A model generated the notes under the pieces. That model ran no database searches, was not told where the DNA came from, and was given only the letters and a program-made list of their open reading frames with translations. Shown here piece by piece: positions 1-8,522 of a DNA stretch of 49,220 bases (positions are counted from its first letter, which is position 1; each line of letters opens with the position of its first letter). The stretch comes from JARBAU01 sp029237525. Lineage in GTDB: Archaea > Thermoproteota > Nitrososphaeria > Nitrososphaerales > Nitrososphaeraceae. The DNA lies in NCBI GenBank assembly GCA_036555705.1, contig DATBKT010000245.1, forward strand, positions 1 through 49,220, written 5' to 3'. Both the position numbers and the translations under genes were made by a program.

Positions 1-527
1 ATCTGCACCAATGCCTGCATAAGTTCTGAGGTTGCGGAGCTTATCTCTTGTCTTTTATTCACATATGCCTCCTTCAATTGTTTCAATATCGTGTCAAAAC
101 CAGGCATACCATTTCTACTTTGATTTGGGAAGTAAGTTCCAATGTAGAAAGGTCTTTGATCAGGCGTGAGAAAGACCGACAATGGCCATCCTCCTGTTCC
201 ATTCGCAAGCTGACAGACTTTTTGATAAATGTCGTCTATATCTGGTCTTTCCTCTCGATCTACCTTAATATTGACAAAATTATCGTTCATAAAGCTCGCG
301 ATAGCATCACTTTCAAATGACTCGTGTGCCATCACATGGCACCAATGACATGCACTATAACCTATGCTCAGAAATATTGGTTTGTTTTCGATGGCTGCTT
401 TTTGAAGGGCCTCATTTCCCCATGGATACCAATCTACAGGATTATGAGCATGTTGGAGTAGATATGGACTACTTTCGTTTATGAGCCTATTGGTGGTTTG
501 TTGGGCATTGTTGTTGGAATTATCCAT
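1..527 (-). CDS. DUF255 / YyaL-type thioredoxin-domain protein, N-terminal part (runs off the window)
   Basis: Reading the minus strand from the ATG at 527 gives an open frame to the window edge. It begins MDNSNNNAQQTTNRLINESS and continues with the family signatures SPYLLQHAHNPVDWYPWG, a CHWCHVM thioredoxin-like active site around residue 60, DREERPDID and GGWPLSVFLTPD. These define the N-terminal domain of the DUF255 (YyaL, SPATA20-like) family, normally about 650-700 residues with a C-terminal six-hairpin glycosidase-like fold that lies outside this window. The molecular role of the family is poorly known. A TATA-like box at 549-559 lies about 27 bases upstream, which supports this start and a leaderless transcript. 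Only the first 175 or so codons are present. Confidence 0.9.
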   Translation of the reverse strand, partial: MDNSNNNAQQTTNRLINESSPYLLQHAHNPVDWYPWGNEALQKAAIENKPIFLSIGYSACHWCHVMAHESFESDAIASFMNDNFVNIKVDREERPDIDDIYQKVCQLANGTGGWPLSVFLTPDQRPFYIGTYFPNQSRNGMPGFDTILKQLKEAYVNKRQEISSATSELMQALVQ

Positions 528-548
528 CACGATCGATAGTTCATAATC

Positions 549-559
549 TTATTTATAAC
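549..559 (-). promoter_or_regulatory. TATA-like box for the DUF255 gene
   Basis: On the minus strand this reads GTTATAAATAA, centred about 27 bases before the ATG at 527, the usual distance for a leaderless archaeal promoter. Inferred from spacing and composition only. Confidence 0.5.
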
Positions 560-774
560 TACGGAATCACGAAAAATACAGAGGGAACTAGATGATACCC
601 GAGACTATGAACCAATGAGATTAACATAATTTGAATGGTCTTTGAAAATGTTTATACGTAGAGTTCTTGATATCAGGGCTTGATAAAAGACCACTATGAT
701 CATTCACCTCCAGAGTAAGAATTTTCATAGTAGGTCGAACAGTCATAATTGAAGAGTGATCATATCTGGGCAAT

Positions 775-1284
775 ATTAGAAGGAGTCGGGGATACAGTTT
801 TGAACATACGCTAGTTCAGAGACTTGATAAAGGCGAGTGGCATGCAAGACGTTTAGGAGGATCTAGTACGGGTCTTCCAGACATCATTGCTGTTAATAAT
901 AAAGAAGCCACTTTGCTTTCTATTGAAGCGAAAGCTGGTACAAGCGATATTCTCTACGTGCCGCAGGATCAGATCCAACGCTGCGTCTATATTCGTGATA
1001 TGTTCAAATACTATTCTAAAAGGCACGTTATTTTTGCATTCAAATTTATGCGAAAAAAGCGGGTAAGGAGAAGAAATTTTACAGTATATGAAAATCGAAA
1101 ACTAATCGAATACTACAAAATAGGTGACATATTTGGTGATACGAAGCACATACCGATTCTAAAGTGCAATTATGATGGCAGCACTTATGCATTACTCGGT
1201 GATAAATGTGAACGACTCAATCTTCCAAATTATATCATGCCATTTCATAGAATCGTTAAGGTCATTGCCAAAAAAGAGTTCTAG
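775..1284 (+). CDS. hjc: Holliday junction resolvase Hjc, without a canonical start codon
   Basis: The frame encodes an archaeal Hjc: RRSRGYSFEHTLVQRL near the start, GGSSTGLPDIIAVNN, then SIEAKAGTSDILYVPQDQI. It contains the PD-(D/E)XK residues E (in SFE), D (in LPDII) and the E-x-K pair (in IEAK). Hjc cuts four-way DNA junctions as a dimer during recombination. The nearest ATG/GTG/TTG in frame is the TTG at 913, which would remove the first two catalytic acids, so translation must begin upstream. The frame is closed by TGA at 757-759, and between there and 913 only rarer codons are available, such as ATT at 775 or CTG at 766. I give 775 because Hjc proteins commonly begin just before this arginine-rich stretch. 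Alternatives are a lost start codon or a sequencing error. About 169 codons, a normal Hjc length. Confidence 0.75.
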   Translation: MRRSRGYSFEHTLVQRLDKGEWHARRLGGSSTGLPDIIAVNNKEATLLSIEAKAGTSDILYVPQDQIQRCVYIRDMFKYYSKRHVIFAFKFMRKKRVRRRNFTVYENRKLIEYYKIGDIFGDTKHIPILKCNYDGSTYALLGDKCERLNLPNYIMPFHRIVKVIAKKEF

Positions 1285-1479
1285 CTGAACTGTTGCCTTT
1301 TTCCCTTAGAGATCATATCTAGAATGAATTTTTTATCATACGAAAAACAGGAATAGCATTTGAAGGTTGAGATAGATATCAGCTTTTCGCCAATTTAGAC
1401 AACAGAGAGAGCAAGCAATTCGGCAAAATGTAACCATAGATTAATTAGTCATTGACAATCGAAGGTAAAACTGCATTCT

Positions 1480-1662
1480 ATGGTCGACAAGATTGAAGAG
1501 GTATGCCCGGTTTGTTATAAATTTCTCAATTCTATATACGATCGCAAGAAGATGAGGAGCGTGAAAACAATTAGCACACGAGGAGATTCGAGCAACGAAT
1601 TCTATCAGTGCAAGAGTATATACCACAAGAAGTTAACAGATCGATCTAGTTCCTCCTTCTAA
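1480..1662 (+). CDS. Small cysteine-containing hypothetical protein (doubtful)
   Basis: A 60-residue frame containing a CPVC pair at residues 9-12 and a YQCKSIYH segment near residues 42-49, which together could form a small zinc site. The second half is serine-rich and low in character. I do not recognise a family, the neighbouring 250 bases on either side are non-coding, and there is no clear promoter. It could equally be chance or a decayed small gene. Confidence 0.25.
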   Translation: MVDKIEEVCPVCYKFLNSIYDRKKMRSVKTISTRGDSSNEFYQCKSIYHKKLTDRSSSSF

Positions 1663-1912
1663 ATCGATTACAAAATTACCTGTTTCTGCTGATGTTACTG
1701 GTGCGACTTATTCTATTTGCTGTTAAATGGTAGCTGCAGGATTATCAAAATTGTCATAATTCGTAGCTACTGAAATATAACGAGGTACTCGTCTAATATC
1801 AATCCATGTGCAATTGTTCCCAACGAGTCGTTCTTCGCTAAAATATTAAGATCATGCATCCAGTCTGGCACCAGTAAACATTAATGTTAATAATACTGGC
1901 ATTAGTAATATT

Positions 1913-2449
1913 TCACACGGAGCTTGTTTTCTTTTCTTTTCCTTTTTTCATAAGAACAAACAATATGACAAGTATGACTGCAATTAGTATATAATTGACT
2001 GGAGGACTTATAGCCCTAGTGATTAAACCCAGTTGAGGTATTACGTAGACTACTTTTCCAATATAGTTATCATGCATTATTGGATAGTCGATGCCAGGTA
2101 TTGAATCCGGGTTTGCATCCCCTTTGGTTACAATCACCTTGTTACCTAGTGAATCTATCCCTATTGCCCTTACTCTGTGTACTATAGTTTCCGGTTCTTG
2201 TCCTTTATCAGGAACGGGTTCCTTAAACACAATAATGTCTCCTATCTTTAAAGAATTATATGGAATATTGTGATTTATCACAACAAAATCGCCAACTTTT
2301 AATTTTGGCACCATACTTTCACTTGCCACTACATAAAATGGATTGATAACACCGAATGCAATTTGAATACCCACCCATATAATTACTACGGCAATTACAA
2401 TGACGGCGACGTATTTAATTTCATTAGGGATTTTGCTGATGCCTTGCAA
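1913..2449 (-). CDS. Signal peptidase I, archaeal/ER (Sec11) type
   Basis: A 178-residue membrane protease that removes signal peptides from secreted proteins. A transmembrane helix spans about residues 12-35. Box B follows with the nucleophile Ser45 in ASESMVP, then His91 in TIVHRV, where bacterial enzymes carry lysine, and Asp111 in TKGDANP. This Ser-His-Asp arrangement is typical of archaeal and ER enzymes (MEROPS S26B). A second hydrophobic helix near residues 150-168 and a lysine-rich tail end the protein. The start codon is TTG at 2449. Likely substrates encoded in this window include the Amt transporter, which carries an N-terminal signal. It stands alone, with AT-rich spacers on both sides. 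Confidence 0.92.
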   Translation of the reverse strand: MQGISKIPNEIKYVAVIVIAVVIIWVGIQIAFGVINPFYVVASESMVPKLKVGDFVVINHNIPYNSLKIGDIIVFKEPVPDKGQEPETIVHRVRAIGIDSLGNKVIVTKGDANPDSIPGIDYPIMHDNYIGKVVYVIPQLGLITRAISPPVNYILIAVILVILFVLMKKGKEKKTSSV

Positions 2450-2806
2450 CTTCAGACCTTAGAATAAAATTGCTTGGAATATAAGTGTAAGAGTGAAAAT
2501 CTGAGATAAATTTATATACAATTAGAATATTTTTGGCTCTAAAATCTTGATCAGAATACACAGCCCAAAGTTTTTAGGCGCACTTGCGAATGGAAAATGC
2601 TTTTTAAATTACCTGTAAGTAAACACGACGAACAATTTCAGAGAAAAAACTCAATCATAAAGTAAGTATAATCTGGAATATGTACCCCACCATAACGAGC
2701 AATTAAGACTAAAATTCAATCACAATTAAAAACTAAGTATTACTTGTTACAATCTAGAACCCAAGAAAATTAAGCTTTTATATCGAACCAAATCTACCAT
2801 TAGTGA
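2450..2806. other. Intergenic, AT-rich
   Basis: No gene recognised between signal peptidase and the small frame at 2807. The minus-strand promoter of the signal peptidase gene probably lies at its left end: ATAAAAT at 2463-2469 or ATATAAG at 2480-2486 could be its TATA box. Confidence 0.4.
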
Positions 2807-2953
2807 ATGTCCAACAAACCACGCTTACCTCATGCCATAGATGATATGTATGAAGAATCAAAAAATAGAATAAGTTCAGAACGCGAAACCATGATTCAAA
2901 ACATCAAAGACGAACTGGCAAATGCAAAGAAAAGGACATTATCCAGAGCCTGA
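2807..2953 (+). CDS. Small charged helical protein, possibly frameshifted
   Basis: ATG at 2807 opens a 48-residue frame beginning MSNKPRLPHAIDDMYEESKN, rich in Glu, Lys and Arg and likely helical. It stops at TGA 2951-2953. A second frame (-1 relative) continues the coding-like texture from about 2932 to a stop at 3013-3015, adding roughly 27 residues such as KDIIQSLIQQVKNPTDSTK. The overlap falls in an A-rich run (AAAGAAAAGG), a typical place for an indel or slippage. I do not recognise the family. It could be a true 48-residue protein, a frameshifted 70-80-residue one, or noise. Confidence 0.35.
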   Translation: MSNKPRLPHAIDDMYEESKNRISSERETMIQNIKDELANAKKRTLSRA

Positions 2954-3097
2954 TTCAACAAGTCAAAAATCCTACTGACTCCACCAAATTTGATAACACC
3001 TCACCTATACGCTAAACTTGGCTGCTTCATTAGAAATAACTGATTATTAGGTTTTATGTAGTACTAATAACTCTAATGTTACGATCTTTAAAACGAT

Positions 3098-3106
3098 TAT
3101 AAATGC
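3098..3106 (+). promoter_or_regulatory. TATA-like box for the nnrE-MBL-cobT operon
   Basis: TTATAAATG, centred about 28 bases before the ATG at 3130. This spacing favours that ATG over the in-frame TTG at 3112. A second candidate, CTTTAAAAC at 3086-3094, would suit the TTG. Confidence 0.5.
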
Positions 3107-3129
3107 TTTAATTGTCCCCTGGATTGACT

Positions 3130-3825
3130 ATGACAATTGGCAGTAATGATGTTCCAATCACTTCAGATCAAATGTATAGGATCGAAGAAAAGGGGCATGA
3201 ATTACTCGGAATGCAAAGGGTATACATGATGGAAAATGCAGGGCACGGGATCGCAGATTTAATTGTGTCCGAATTTAAAAATAGGTTGACCGATAAAACA
3301 AAAATTGTAGCAGTTTGCGGCACTGGTAATAATGGTGGTGACTGTTTTGTAGGAATAAGACACCTAGCAGCATGCACTGATTCAATTTACACGATAATCT
3401 TGCTGGGCCATCATTCGAATTTACGAAGTGAGGAAGCTAGAATAAATTGGAACATTATTAGTAGAATGAGCTCACTTAGAGTGATTGAAATTAACAAATT
3501 TACTGAGAGCATCAAGGAAACCATTAGCAAGGCTGATATTATTTTGGATGGTATTTTCGGAACAGGGATCAAAGGAGAAATAAAGGATCCACAAGCTTCA
3601 GCCATCGACCTCATTAATTCATCTAGGGCCTATACTATTGCTGTAGATATTCCATCCGGATTGGATCCAACGTCTGGCAAGGCTGATAAAAAATGCATAA
3701 AAGCAGACATAACCATCACATTTCATAGACTCAAAAAAGGTCTTATTGATAACGAAATGTACACAGGAAAAGTCTATGTTGAACATATAGGAATTCCGAG
3801 GGAGGCCGAGATTGGAATTGTCTAG
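3130..3825 (+). CDS. nnrE: NAD(P)H-hydrate epimerase (YjeF N-terminal domain)
   Basis: Repairs damaged cofactor by interconverting the R and S epimers of hydrated NAD(P)H. The YjeF_N fold is shown by GTGNNGGDCFVG (about residues 64-75), DGIFGTGIKG, and DIPSGLDPTSGKA near the C-terminal third. The protein contains only the epimerase domain; the ADP-dependent dehydratase usually fused in archaea is absent and not seen elsewhere in this window. The start is placed at ATG 3130 because of the TATA spacing; an in-frame TTG at 3112 would add six residues. Its stop overlaps the next gene by 14 bases, so the two are almost certainly co-transcribed. Confidence 0.88.
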   Translation: MTIGSNDVPITSDQMYRIEEKGHELLGMQRVYMMENAGHGIADLIVSEFKNRLTDKTKIVAVCGTGNNGGDCFVGIRHLAACTDSIYTIILLGHHSNLRSEEARINWNIISRMSSLRVIEINKFTESIKETISKADIILDGIFGTGIKGEIKDPQASAIDLINSSRAYTIAVDIPSGLDPTSGKADKKCIKADITITFHRLKKGLIDNEMYTGKVYVEHIGIPREAEIGIV

Positions 3826-4471
3826 AGATAATTATGCAGACAACTCGAAGCTTCAAATTTTACAAATCCCGGTCGGAGCAATGGCAAATTTTACATACAT
3901 ATTGGCTGATCGAGAAACTAGCAAAGCATGCATTATTGATCCTTCTTGGGATCTTGAAAAAATATTAGAAATATTAAAGAAGAATAAATTGTGTTTAGAA
4001 TTCATCATAAACACCCATACTCATTTTGATCACGTTCTAGGTAATGAACAGCTTGCGGCAATTACTAATGCAAAAATTATTCAGCATGAAAACTCAAATC
4101 TACATAGGGACAAAAGTGTGAGAGATGGGGATATCATTTACTTAGGAAACATTTCGTTAAAGATATTGTACACGCCGGGCCATTCGGATGATAGTATCTG
4201 TGTCATAGTTGATGACAGATTTGTTTTCACGGGTGACACAATTTTTGTAGGGAACTGCGGAAGAGTCGATCTGCCGGGCGGCGATTCAAGAAAGTTGTAT
4301 CATAGTTTATTCAATATAATTTCAAATCTGGATGACTCTTTAATAATATATCCTGGGCACAACTACGGACATTCTCCCACTTCCACTATAAAGGAACAGA
4401 AGGATACAAGTCAGATTTTGGTTCCCAGAACCGAAAACGAATTTGTGAGTTTTATGTCCGGTGACGAATAA
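3812..4471 (+). CDS. Metallo-beta-lactamase-fold hydrolase (glyoxalase II-like)
   Basis: A 219-residue MBL-fold enzyme. Metal ligands are visible in order: the THTHFDH motif (His69, His71, Asp73, His74), His124 in TPGHSDDS, Asp142 in FTGDTIF and His183 in YPGHNYG. The FVGNCGRVDLPGG segment after the bridging aspartate is typical of the glyoxalase II / persulfide dioxygenase branch, so a thioester or persulfide substrate is plausible, but the sequence does not settle which. Translation begins at TTG 3812, inside the end of nnrE, and cobT follows 18 bases after the stop. The operon mixes cofactor repair, a small-molecule hydrolase and a cobalamin gene. Confidence 0.85.
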   Translation: MELSRDNYADNSKLQILQIPVGAMANFTYILADRETSKACIIDPSWDLEKILEILKKNKLCLEFIINTHTHFDHVLGNEQLAAITNAKIIQHENSNLHRDKSVRDGDIIYLGNISLKILYTPGHSDDSICVIVDDRFVFTGDTIFVGNCGRVDLPGGDSRKLYHSLFNIISNLDDSLIIYPGHNYGHSPTSTIKEQKDTSQILVPRTENEFVSFMSGDE

Positions 4472-4489
4472 AACTTGTACGGTGAGTAG

Positions 4490-5593
4490 ATGTATTCAGA
4501 CATACAATGTCTAAATCATAGCGAGTCATCTATCCGAAAGTTTCACTGTGCTAATCCTGTGTTTATTTGTGTCATATCCTACACTGAAACTTGTACCGTA
4601 CCAGGAATAACTATCGCGGGAGCAAGTCCGGACTTGATGAAATATACTTCAGCAGCCGATTCTGAATTGCTCTATTACGGACGATGTAGATGCATAGATG
4701 GGCCTCCAATAACACCTGACGGAAAGCCTACTCCTGCAATAATCAGTCGTAGTGCCATAGTAGCGAACGAAATCCCATTTTTCATAGTTGATGCAGGGTC
4801 TATGATAAAACCCCTAGTTCCCTACATATCGTTTAATCTAGAACACGGCAAAAATATTGCGCTAGGTTCAGCAGTCGATCTCAATGAAGTCAAGAAAGGA
4901 TTCGATTACGGAATTTTACTTGGGAATCACCTTTCAAAGATGTCAGATTTGGTGATCTTGGGAGAAAGTATCCCAGGAGGTACTACCACAGCATTAGGTG
5001 TTCTGAGGGCATTAGGCGTTAGTTCTGAACTTAAAGTAAGTAGCACCATGCCCAATAATCCTCACGATTTGAAGGACAGAATAATAACTCAAGGTTTTAC
5101 TAACGCCGGCATACGAAGTGGAGATCTGAAGAATGCACCATTCAAGGCAGTATCGGCAATGGGAGATCCGATGCTACCTGCAGTTTCTGGAATTGCGGCC
5201 GGAGTTATTGATAGTGGGGGCAAAGTCATGCTAGCAGGCGGGACTCAGATGACTGCAGTTTTAGCAATCCTCGAGTCTATGAAAAGACCACTTGACAACT
5301 TATGCATAGGAACTACTATATATGTTGCTAATGATCGAACTTCCGACCTCGTTGCTATCGCTGAATCACTATCTGTGAATGTCGTTCCAATATTTGCTTT
5401 GAATTTACACATGGAAAAATCTTGTATAGATGGATTACGAGCCTTCTCTAGGGGCTATGTAAAGGATGGAGTAGGAGCAGGAGGTGTTTCAATTGGTTCC
5501 ATCTTAAAATCGTCGGGTCGGATTAATGGTCAGGACCTATTAGTATCTACTGAAAATGAATATAATAGGATACTTTTGAACCATGCCAAGTAA
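4490..5593 (+). CDS. cobT: Nicotinate-nucleotide-dimethylbenzimidazole phosphoribosyltransferase-like protein (CobT-like, TIGR00303 type)
   Basis: A 367-residue archaeal CobT-related protein. Recognisable blocks are IPGGTTTALGVLRALG near residues 163-178, VSSTMPNNPHDLK, AVSAMGDPMLPAVSGIAAG and LAGGTQMTAVLAI. True CobT transfers phosphoribose from nicotinate mononucleotide to a lower-ligand base to make the alpha-ribazole phosphate of cobalamin. The archaeal TIGR00303 branch is assigned this role by homology, and its exact base is uncertain. It is the third gene of the nnrE operon. The window also encodes a cobalamin-dependent ribonucleotide reductase (35333-38083), so the cell has a visible need for B12. 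Confidence 0.85.
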   Translation: MYSDIQCLNHSESSIRKFHCANPVFICVISYTETCTVPGITIAGASPDLMKYTSAADSELLYYGRCRCIDGPPITPDGKPTPAIISRSAIVANEIPFFIVDAGSMIKPLVPYISFNLEHGKNIALGSAVDLNEVKKGFDYGILLGNHLSKMSDLVILGESIPGGTTTALGVLRALGVSSELKVSSTMPNNPHDLKDRIITQGFTNAGIRSGDLKNAPFKAVSAMGDPMLPAVSGIAAGVIDSGGKVMLAGGTQMTAVLAILESMKRPLDNLCIGTTIYVANDRTSDLVAIAESLSVNVVPIFALNLHMEKSCIDGLRAFSRGYVKDGVGAGGVSIGSILKSSGRINGQDLLVSTENEYNRILLNHAK

Positions 5594-5746
5594 GATTGCT
5601 TCCAAGTGTACAGATTGTGCCCTACATTAGAAGTTATACACTTCGTGAGAAATTAATCGCATTCTTCAGCGTCCATCTCAAACAAAAATATGATGAAATC
5701 AGTATCCATCCCTAACCAACACTTTCAATCGAAATTTGTACAATAC

Positions 5747-5974
5747 CTATTGATCGCTCATTTCGGAAAATACCGTAGCCTTCGAAATTTCATGTAAGCG
5801 CATTGCCAAAGTCCTCTCAAAAATGTGTTTATCAAGAACCCCTTTTTCATGAAGCATATCTATCAAGGTGTTTATTCTAGCACTAATCTCCTCCAATTCG
5901 GTGAGTTCCTTCGATGTGTTCTCCTCAGAACGAAATGGATGTTTGTTGCTATCAGCAACGTCTTTTTCTGGCAC
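5747..5974 (-). CDS. Small conserved-looking hypothetical protein
   Basis: A 75-residue acidic protein. The first 25 residues are polar and probably disordered. The rest is predicted helical with a heptad-like pattern (LEEISARINTLIDMLHEKGV) and ends in a short helix with EISKATVFSEM. The segment LHEKGVLDKHIFERTL resembles short two-helix modules found in several small archaeal proteins, but I cannot name a family. It lies downstream of cobT in the opposite direction and faces a 370-base divergent intergenic region shared with the beta-propeller gene. Confidence 0.5.
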   Translation of the reverse strand: MPEKDVADSNKHPFRSEENTSKELTELEEISARINTLIDMLHEKGVLDKHIFERTLAMRLHEISKATVFSEMSDQ

Positions 5975-6047
5975 GAATACTTAATCGAATAGCAGGTGTT
6001 TATGCTTTTGCACGAGATTATGCATTGAAATGCCGTGTAGTGCCATG

Positions 6048-6064
6048 AATAATCAATGATTATT
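6048..6064. repeat. Perfect 8-bp inverted repeat with a 1-base centre (operator-like)
   Basis: AATAATCA, one A, then TGATTATT. It sits in the divergent spacer, about 75 bases upstream of the minus-strand gene at 5974. The region is AT-rich, so a chance palindrome is possible, but perfect symmetry over 16 paired bases is suggestive of a dimeric regulator site. Confidence 0.35.
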
Positions 6065-6309
6065 TATCCCTTAGTCTTTCATAGGTTATAACATAATCCT
6101 CTCGGATAATTACCGATTGTGAAGGATGACTTATGCGTAGTGAACATAGGGCTAGATCAGAAAAGCATCTGAATCATTTATTAAACACAATTAGCCATAC
6201 CCATACTGGATACGATTGCTATAAACAATTCATTTCTTCTCATATTTCTGATAGAAACATATCAATTCTCGTAAAGATCATTTATTATACGTGACAATAT
6301 TATGCGACA

Positions 6310-6320
6310 TATTTTTATTT
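6310..6320 (+). promoter_or_regulatory. TATA-like box for the beta-propeller gene
   Basis: TATTTTTATTT-like tract, centred about 30 bases before the ATG at 6345, consistent with a leaderless transcript. Confidence 0.45.
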
Positions 6321-6344
6321 CAAAATGATCCCTAATATTTTCGA

Positions 6345-8159
6345 ATGAACAGTCATTCGGATAAGCTCTTTTCGATCACAACGATTAGATCAAGATTGAT
6401 AATCTTAACTCTAATTCTAATGTTAACACTGACAATTTCATCTTTTGTAGTAAACTTCTCAGCCGCACATCTCAGTCCTGAACAACAATATCAAACAATC
6501 TATAGAATACAGCAACTGACAAAGCAAGGATTGCCAGTTTCTCTTATGAGTAACTTTACTGAAAAACAAAAAATAGATGCTCTGGATGATCAGACCAATT
6601 TTCAATCCAAATCATACAATAATTCAGATACAGGATTTGAGGCTAAAAATTTGAATAACTGGATAACAATCAATCACGATATCCATAGTACAAGATATAG
6701 TAACCAGACAACAATTAACAAGGAGAATGTGAATCAATTGAAGGTTAAGTGGATATTGTTCAACAACGTTGCTATACAAGACCCGCCTATAATTATCGGT
6801 GACAAAGGATTCGTTCAGGATGACTCCGGCACAATTATAGCATTTGAAACCTCGAATGGGAACGTTATTTGGAGATCTGAAATCGGTAGTGGACCAACAA
6901 TGGGCTTGACCTTTAATAATGGTACGCTATATGCAGCAACTGGATATCACAGCACTGTGGTAGCCATTGACCCGACAAATGGTGGAATTATCTGGAAATC
7001 GGAAATTCTCGGCGATCCTAAAACTGGCTATAACGTCCCTACTTACCCGATAGTGTGGAAGGATTATGTGGTAGTAGGTTCAGCAGGTGGTGGTGATGTA
7101 TCTACTGGTTTGGGAACTGTGAGAGGAAACATTACGGCTCTTAATAGCACTAACGGTAAGATCATTTGGAATCTGAAGACCACTACAGGTAATTGGGTGG
7201 CTCCACATGATTCACCTAATTATAATTCAGGTGCAAACGATTGGTCTGGCGGATCTCTAGATGCTTCAACCGGTATTTTATATATGCCGTTAGGTAGTGC
7301 GTCACCAAACTTTAACGCAACTACAAGACAAGATGGCGACCTCTATTCAAACCACATGATCGCAATAAACATCACCAACGGCAAAATAATTTGGGCGACA
7401 CCCTTTATAGCTCGGGGAACAGTTCTGAAAGTAACTGTGCCTGATACTCATGATTGGGATACATCCTGGGGTAGTAGTATAAATGAAGTAACACTTGATA
7501 ATGGTACGCGAGAAAAAATTGTAATAGGCCATGACAAAATGGGTAATATTGCTGCAATGGACTCCGCCACTGGAAAGGTTCGATGGTGGAAGACATTGGG
7601 AAGGCAATATAATACTGATTCGATCCCAAAGCCGAACGGCAGTGGTGAAATCTGGTCTTATGGAATTTTCAACTATCATGCCGTAGACGACAACAATACC
7701 ATTTATGTAGCCGCTACAAACAGAGGTTTGAATTATTTCACTGATGGTGGAATATCAGGACACAGGGTGTCTCCACCTCACACGATTGAACTTGGATTAC
7801 GTAATGGAACAATAGCTGCATTGGATCTAAGGACGGGGAAAATTAAGTGGCAATTATCAACACAATATCCACCAAGAATTTCACCATTGGTTACTAGGGA
7901 TCTACTTTTTGCTGGGTCCATTCACTTTCTAGAGAAGACAAGCCCGAGCGGTCACATATCTACTACAAAGTATAGTGTGATTTTAGCATTGGACAAAAAA
8001 AATGGTCAAAAGTTATGGGAAAGCGACATAAAGGCAGAAGTAGGCCAAGTCGGCCCATCCATAGCTAACGGAATGCTGTTCATACCAACTGACAAGATAC
8101 AATCAAATTTGAAGAATGGTCCTCGACACGGAGGCTCTATAATTGCGTTCCAGCCATAA
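6345..8159 (+). CDS. Secreted or membrane-anchored PQQ-type beta-propeller protein
   Basis: A 604-residue protein with an N-terminal hydrophobic segment (about residues 17-40), acting as a signal or anchor, and the bulk outside the membrane. The outer domain is built of repeated quinoprotein blades. These include WITINHDIHSTRYSNQ at the start, typical of PQQ dehydrogenases, and repeats of the form A(I/L)(D/E)..NG.(I/V).W, for example at 165-175, 207-217, 264-275 and near the end. Many N-x-T/S sites suggest surface glycosylation. Related bacterial proteins oxidise alcohols or sugars with PQQ and calcium. I cannot confirm that the cofactor-binding residues are complete, so it may be a structural or electron-transfer propeller. 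No partner cytochrome or PQQ biosynthesis gene is nearby. Confidence 0.85.
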   Translation: MNSHSDKLFSITTIRSRLIILTLILMLTLTISSFVVNFSAAHLSPEQQYQTIYRIQQLTKQGLPVSLMSNFTEKQKIDALDDQTNFQSKSYNNSDTGFEAKNLNNWITINHDIHSTRYSNQTTINKENVNQLKVKWILFNNVAIQDPPIIIGDKGFVQDDSGTIIAFETSNGNVIWRSEIGSGPTMGLTFNNGTLYAATGYHSTVVAIDPTNGGIIWKSEILGDPKTGYNVPTYPIVWKDYVVVGSAGGGDVSTGLGTVRGNITALNSTNGKIIWNLKTTTGNWVAPHDSPNYNSGANDWSGGSLDASTGILYMPLGSASPNFNATTRQDGDLYSNHMIAINITNGKIIWATPFIARGTVLKVTVPDTHDWDTSWGSSINEVTLDNGTREKIVIGHDKMGNIAAMDSATGKVRWWKTLGRQYNTDSIPKPNGSGEIWSYGIFNYHAVDDNNTIYVAATNRGLNYFTDGGISGHRVSPPHTIELGLRNGTIAALDLRTGKIKWQLSTQYPPRISPLVTRDLLFAGSIHFLEKTSPSGHISTTKYSVILALDKKNGQKLWESDIKAEVGQVGPSIANGMLFIPTDKIQSNLKNGPRHGGSIIAFQP

Positions 8160-8522
8160 AATCATTTTTTGAGATCAATATGCTGAATTGAGTAAGTAGA
8201 GTCACTTACACGGAAAACCATTATCAATAGATAAGTAAGTAATTATTGATCGATCTAGATTGTAGATTACGGTTATATTATCAATCTATACAATATATGA
8301 TTCGGAATTGTTACTATAGCTTAGCAAATGATTGTTTCGCTCAAAAACGAGTCCAATCAGTTCGATATCCTCGATTCAAAACTCGAGGTGTACTTGGAGT
8401 AAGATAATAATGATTAGAGATACCATTTACACGATTTTATGATTATATCACATGTCATTGTATATCGCTAATCAAATGCCAGTCAAATTATAAATCAAGT
8501 TATATATATCACTCAAATAAGG
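8160..8522. other. Intergenic, AT-rich
   Basis: Between the beta-propeller gene and tRNA-Ser, whose 3' ends converge here. Several short AT repeats but no gene, RNA or strong hairpin recognised. Confidence 0.4.

Larger units (their letters stand above)
5975..6344. other. Divergent intergenic region
   Basis: Holds the start region of the 75-residue minus-strand gene, a perfect 8-1-8 inverted repeat at 6048-6064 and the TATA-like box of the beta-propeller gene at 6310-6320. No further gene seen. Confidence 0.5.
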
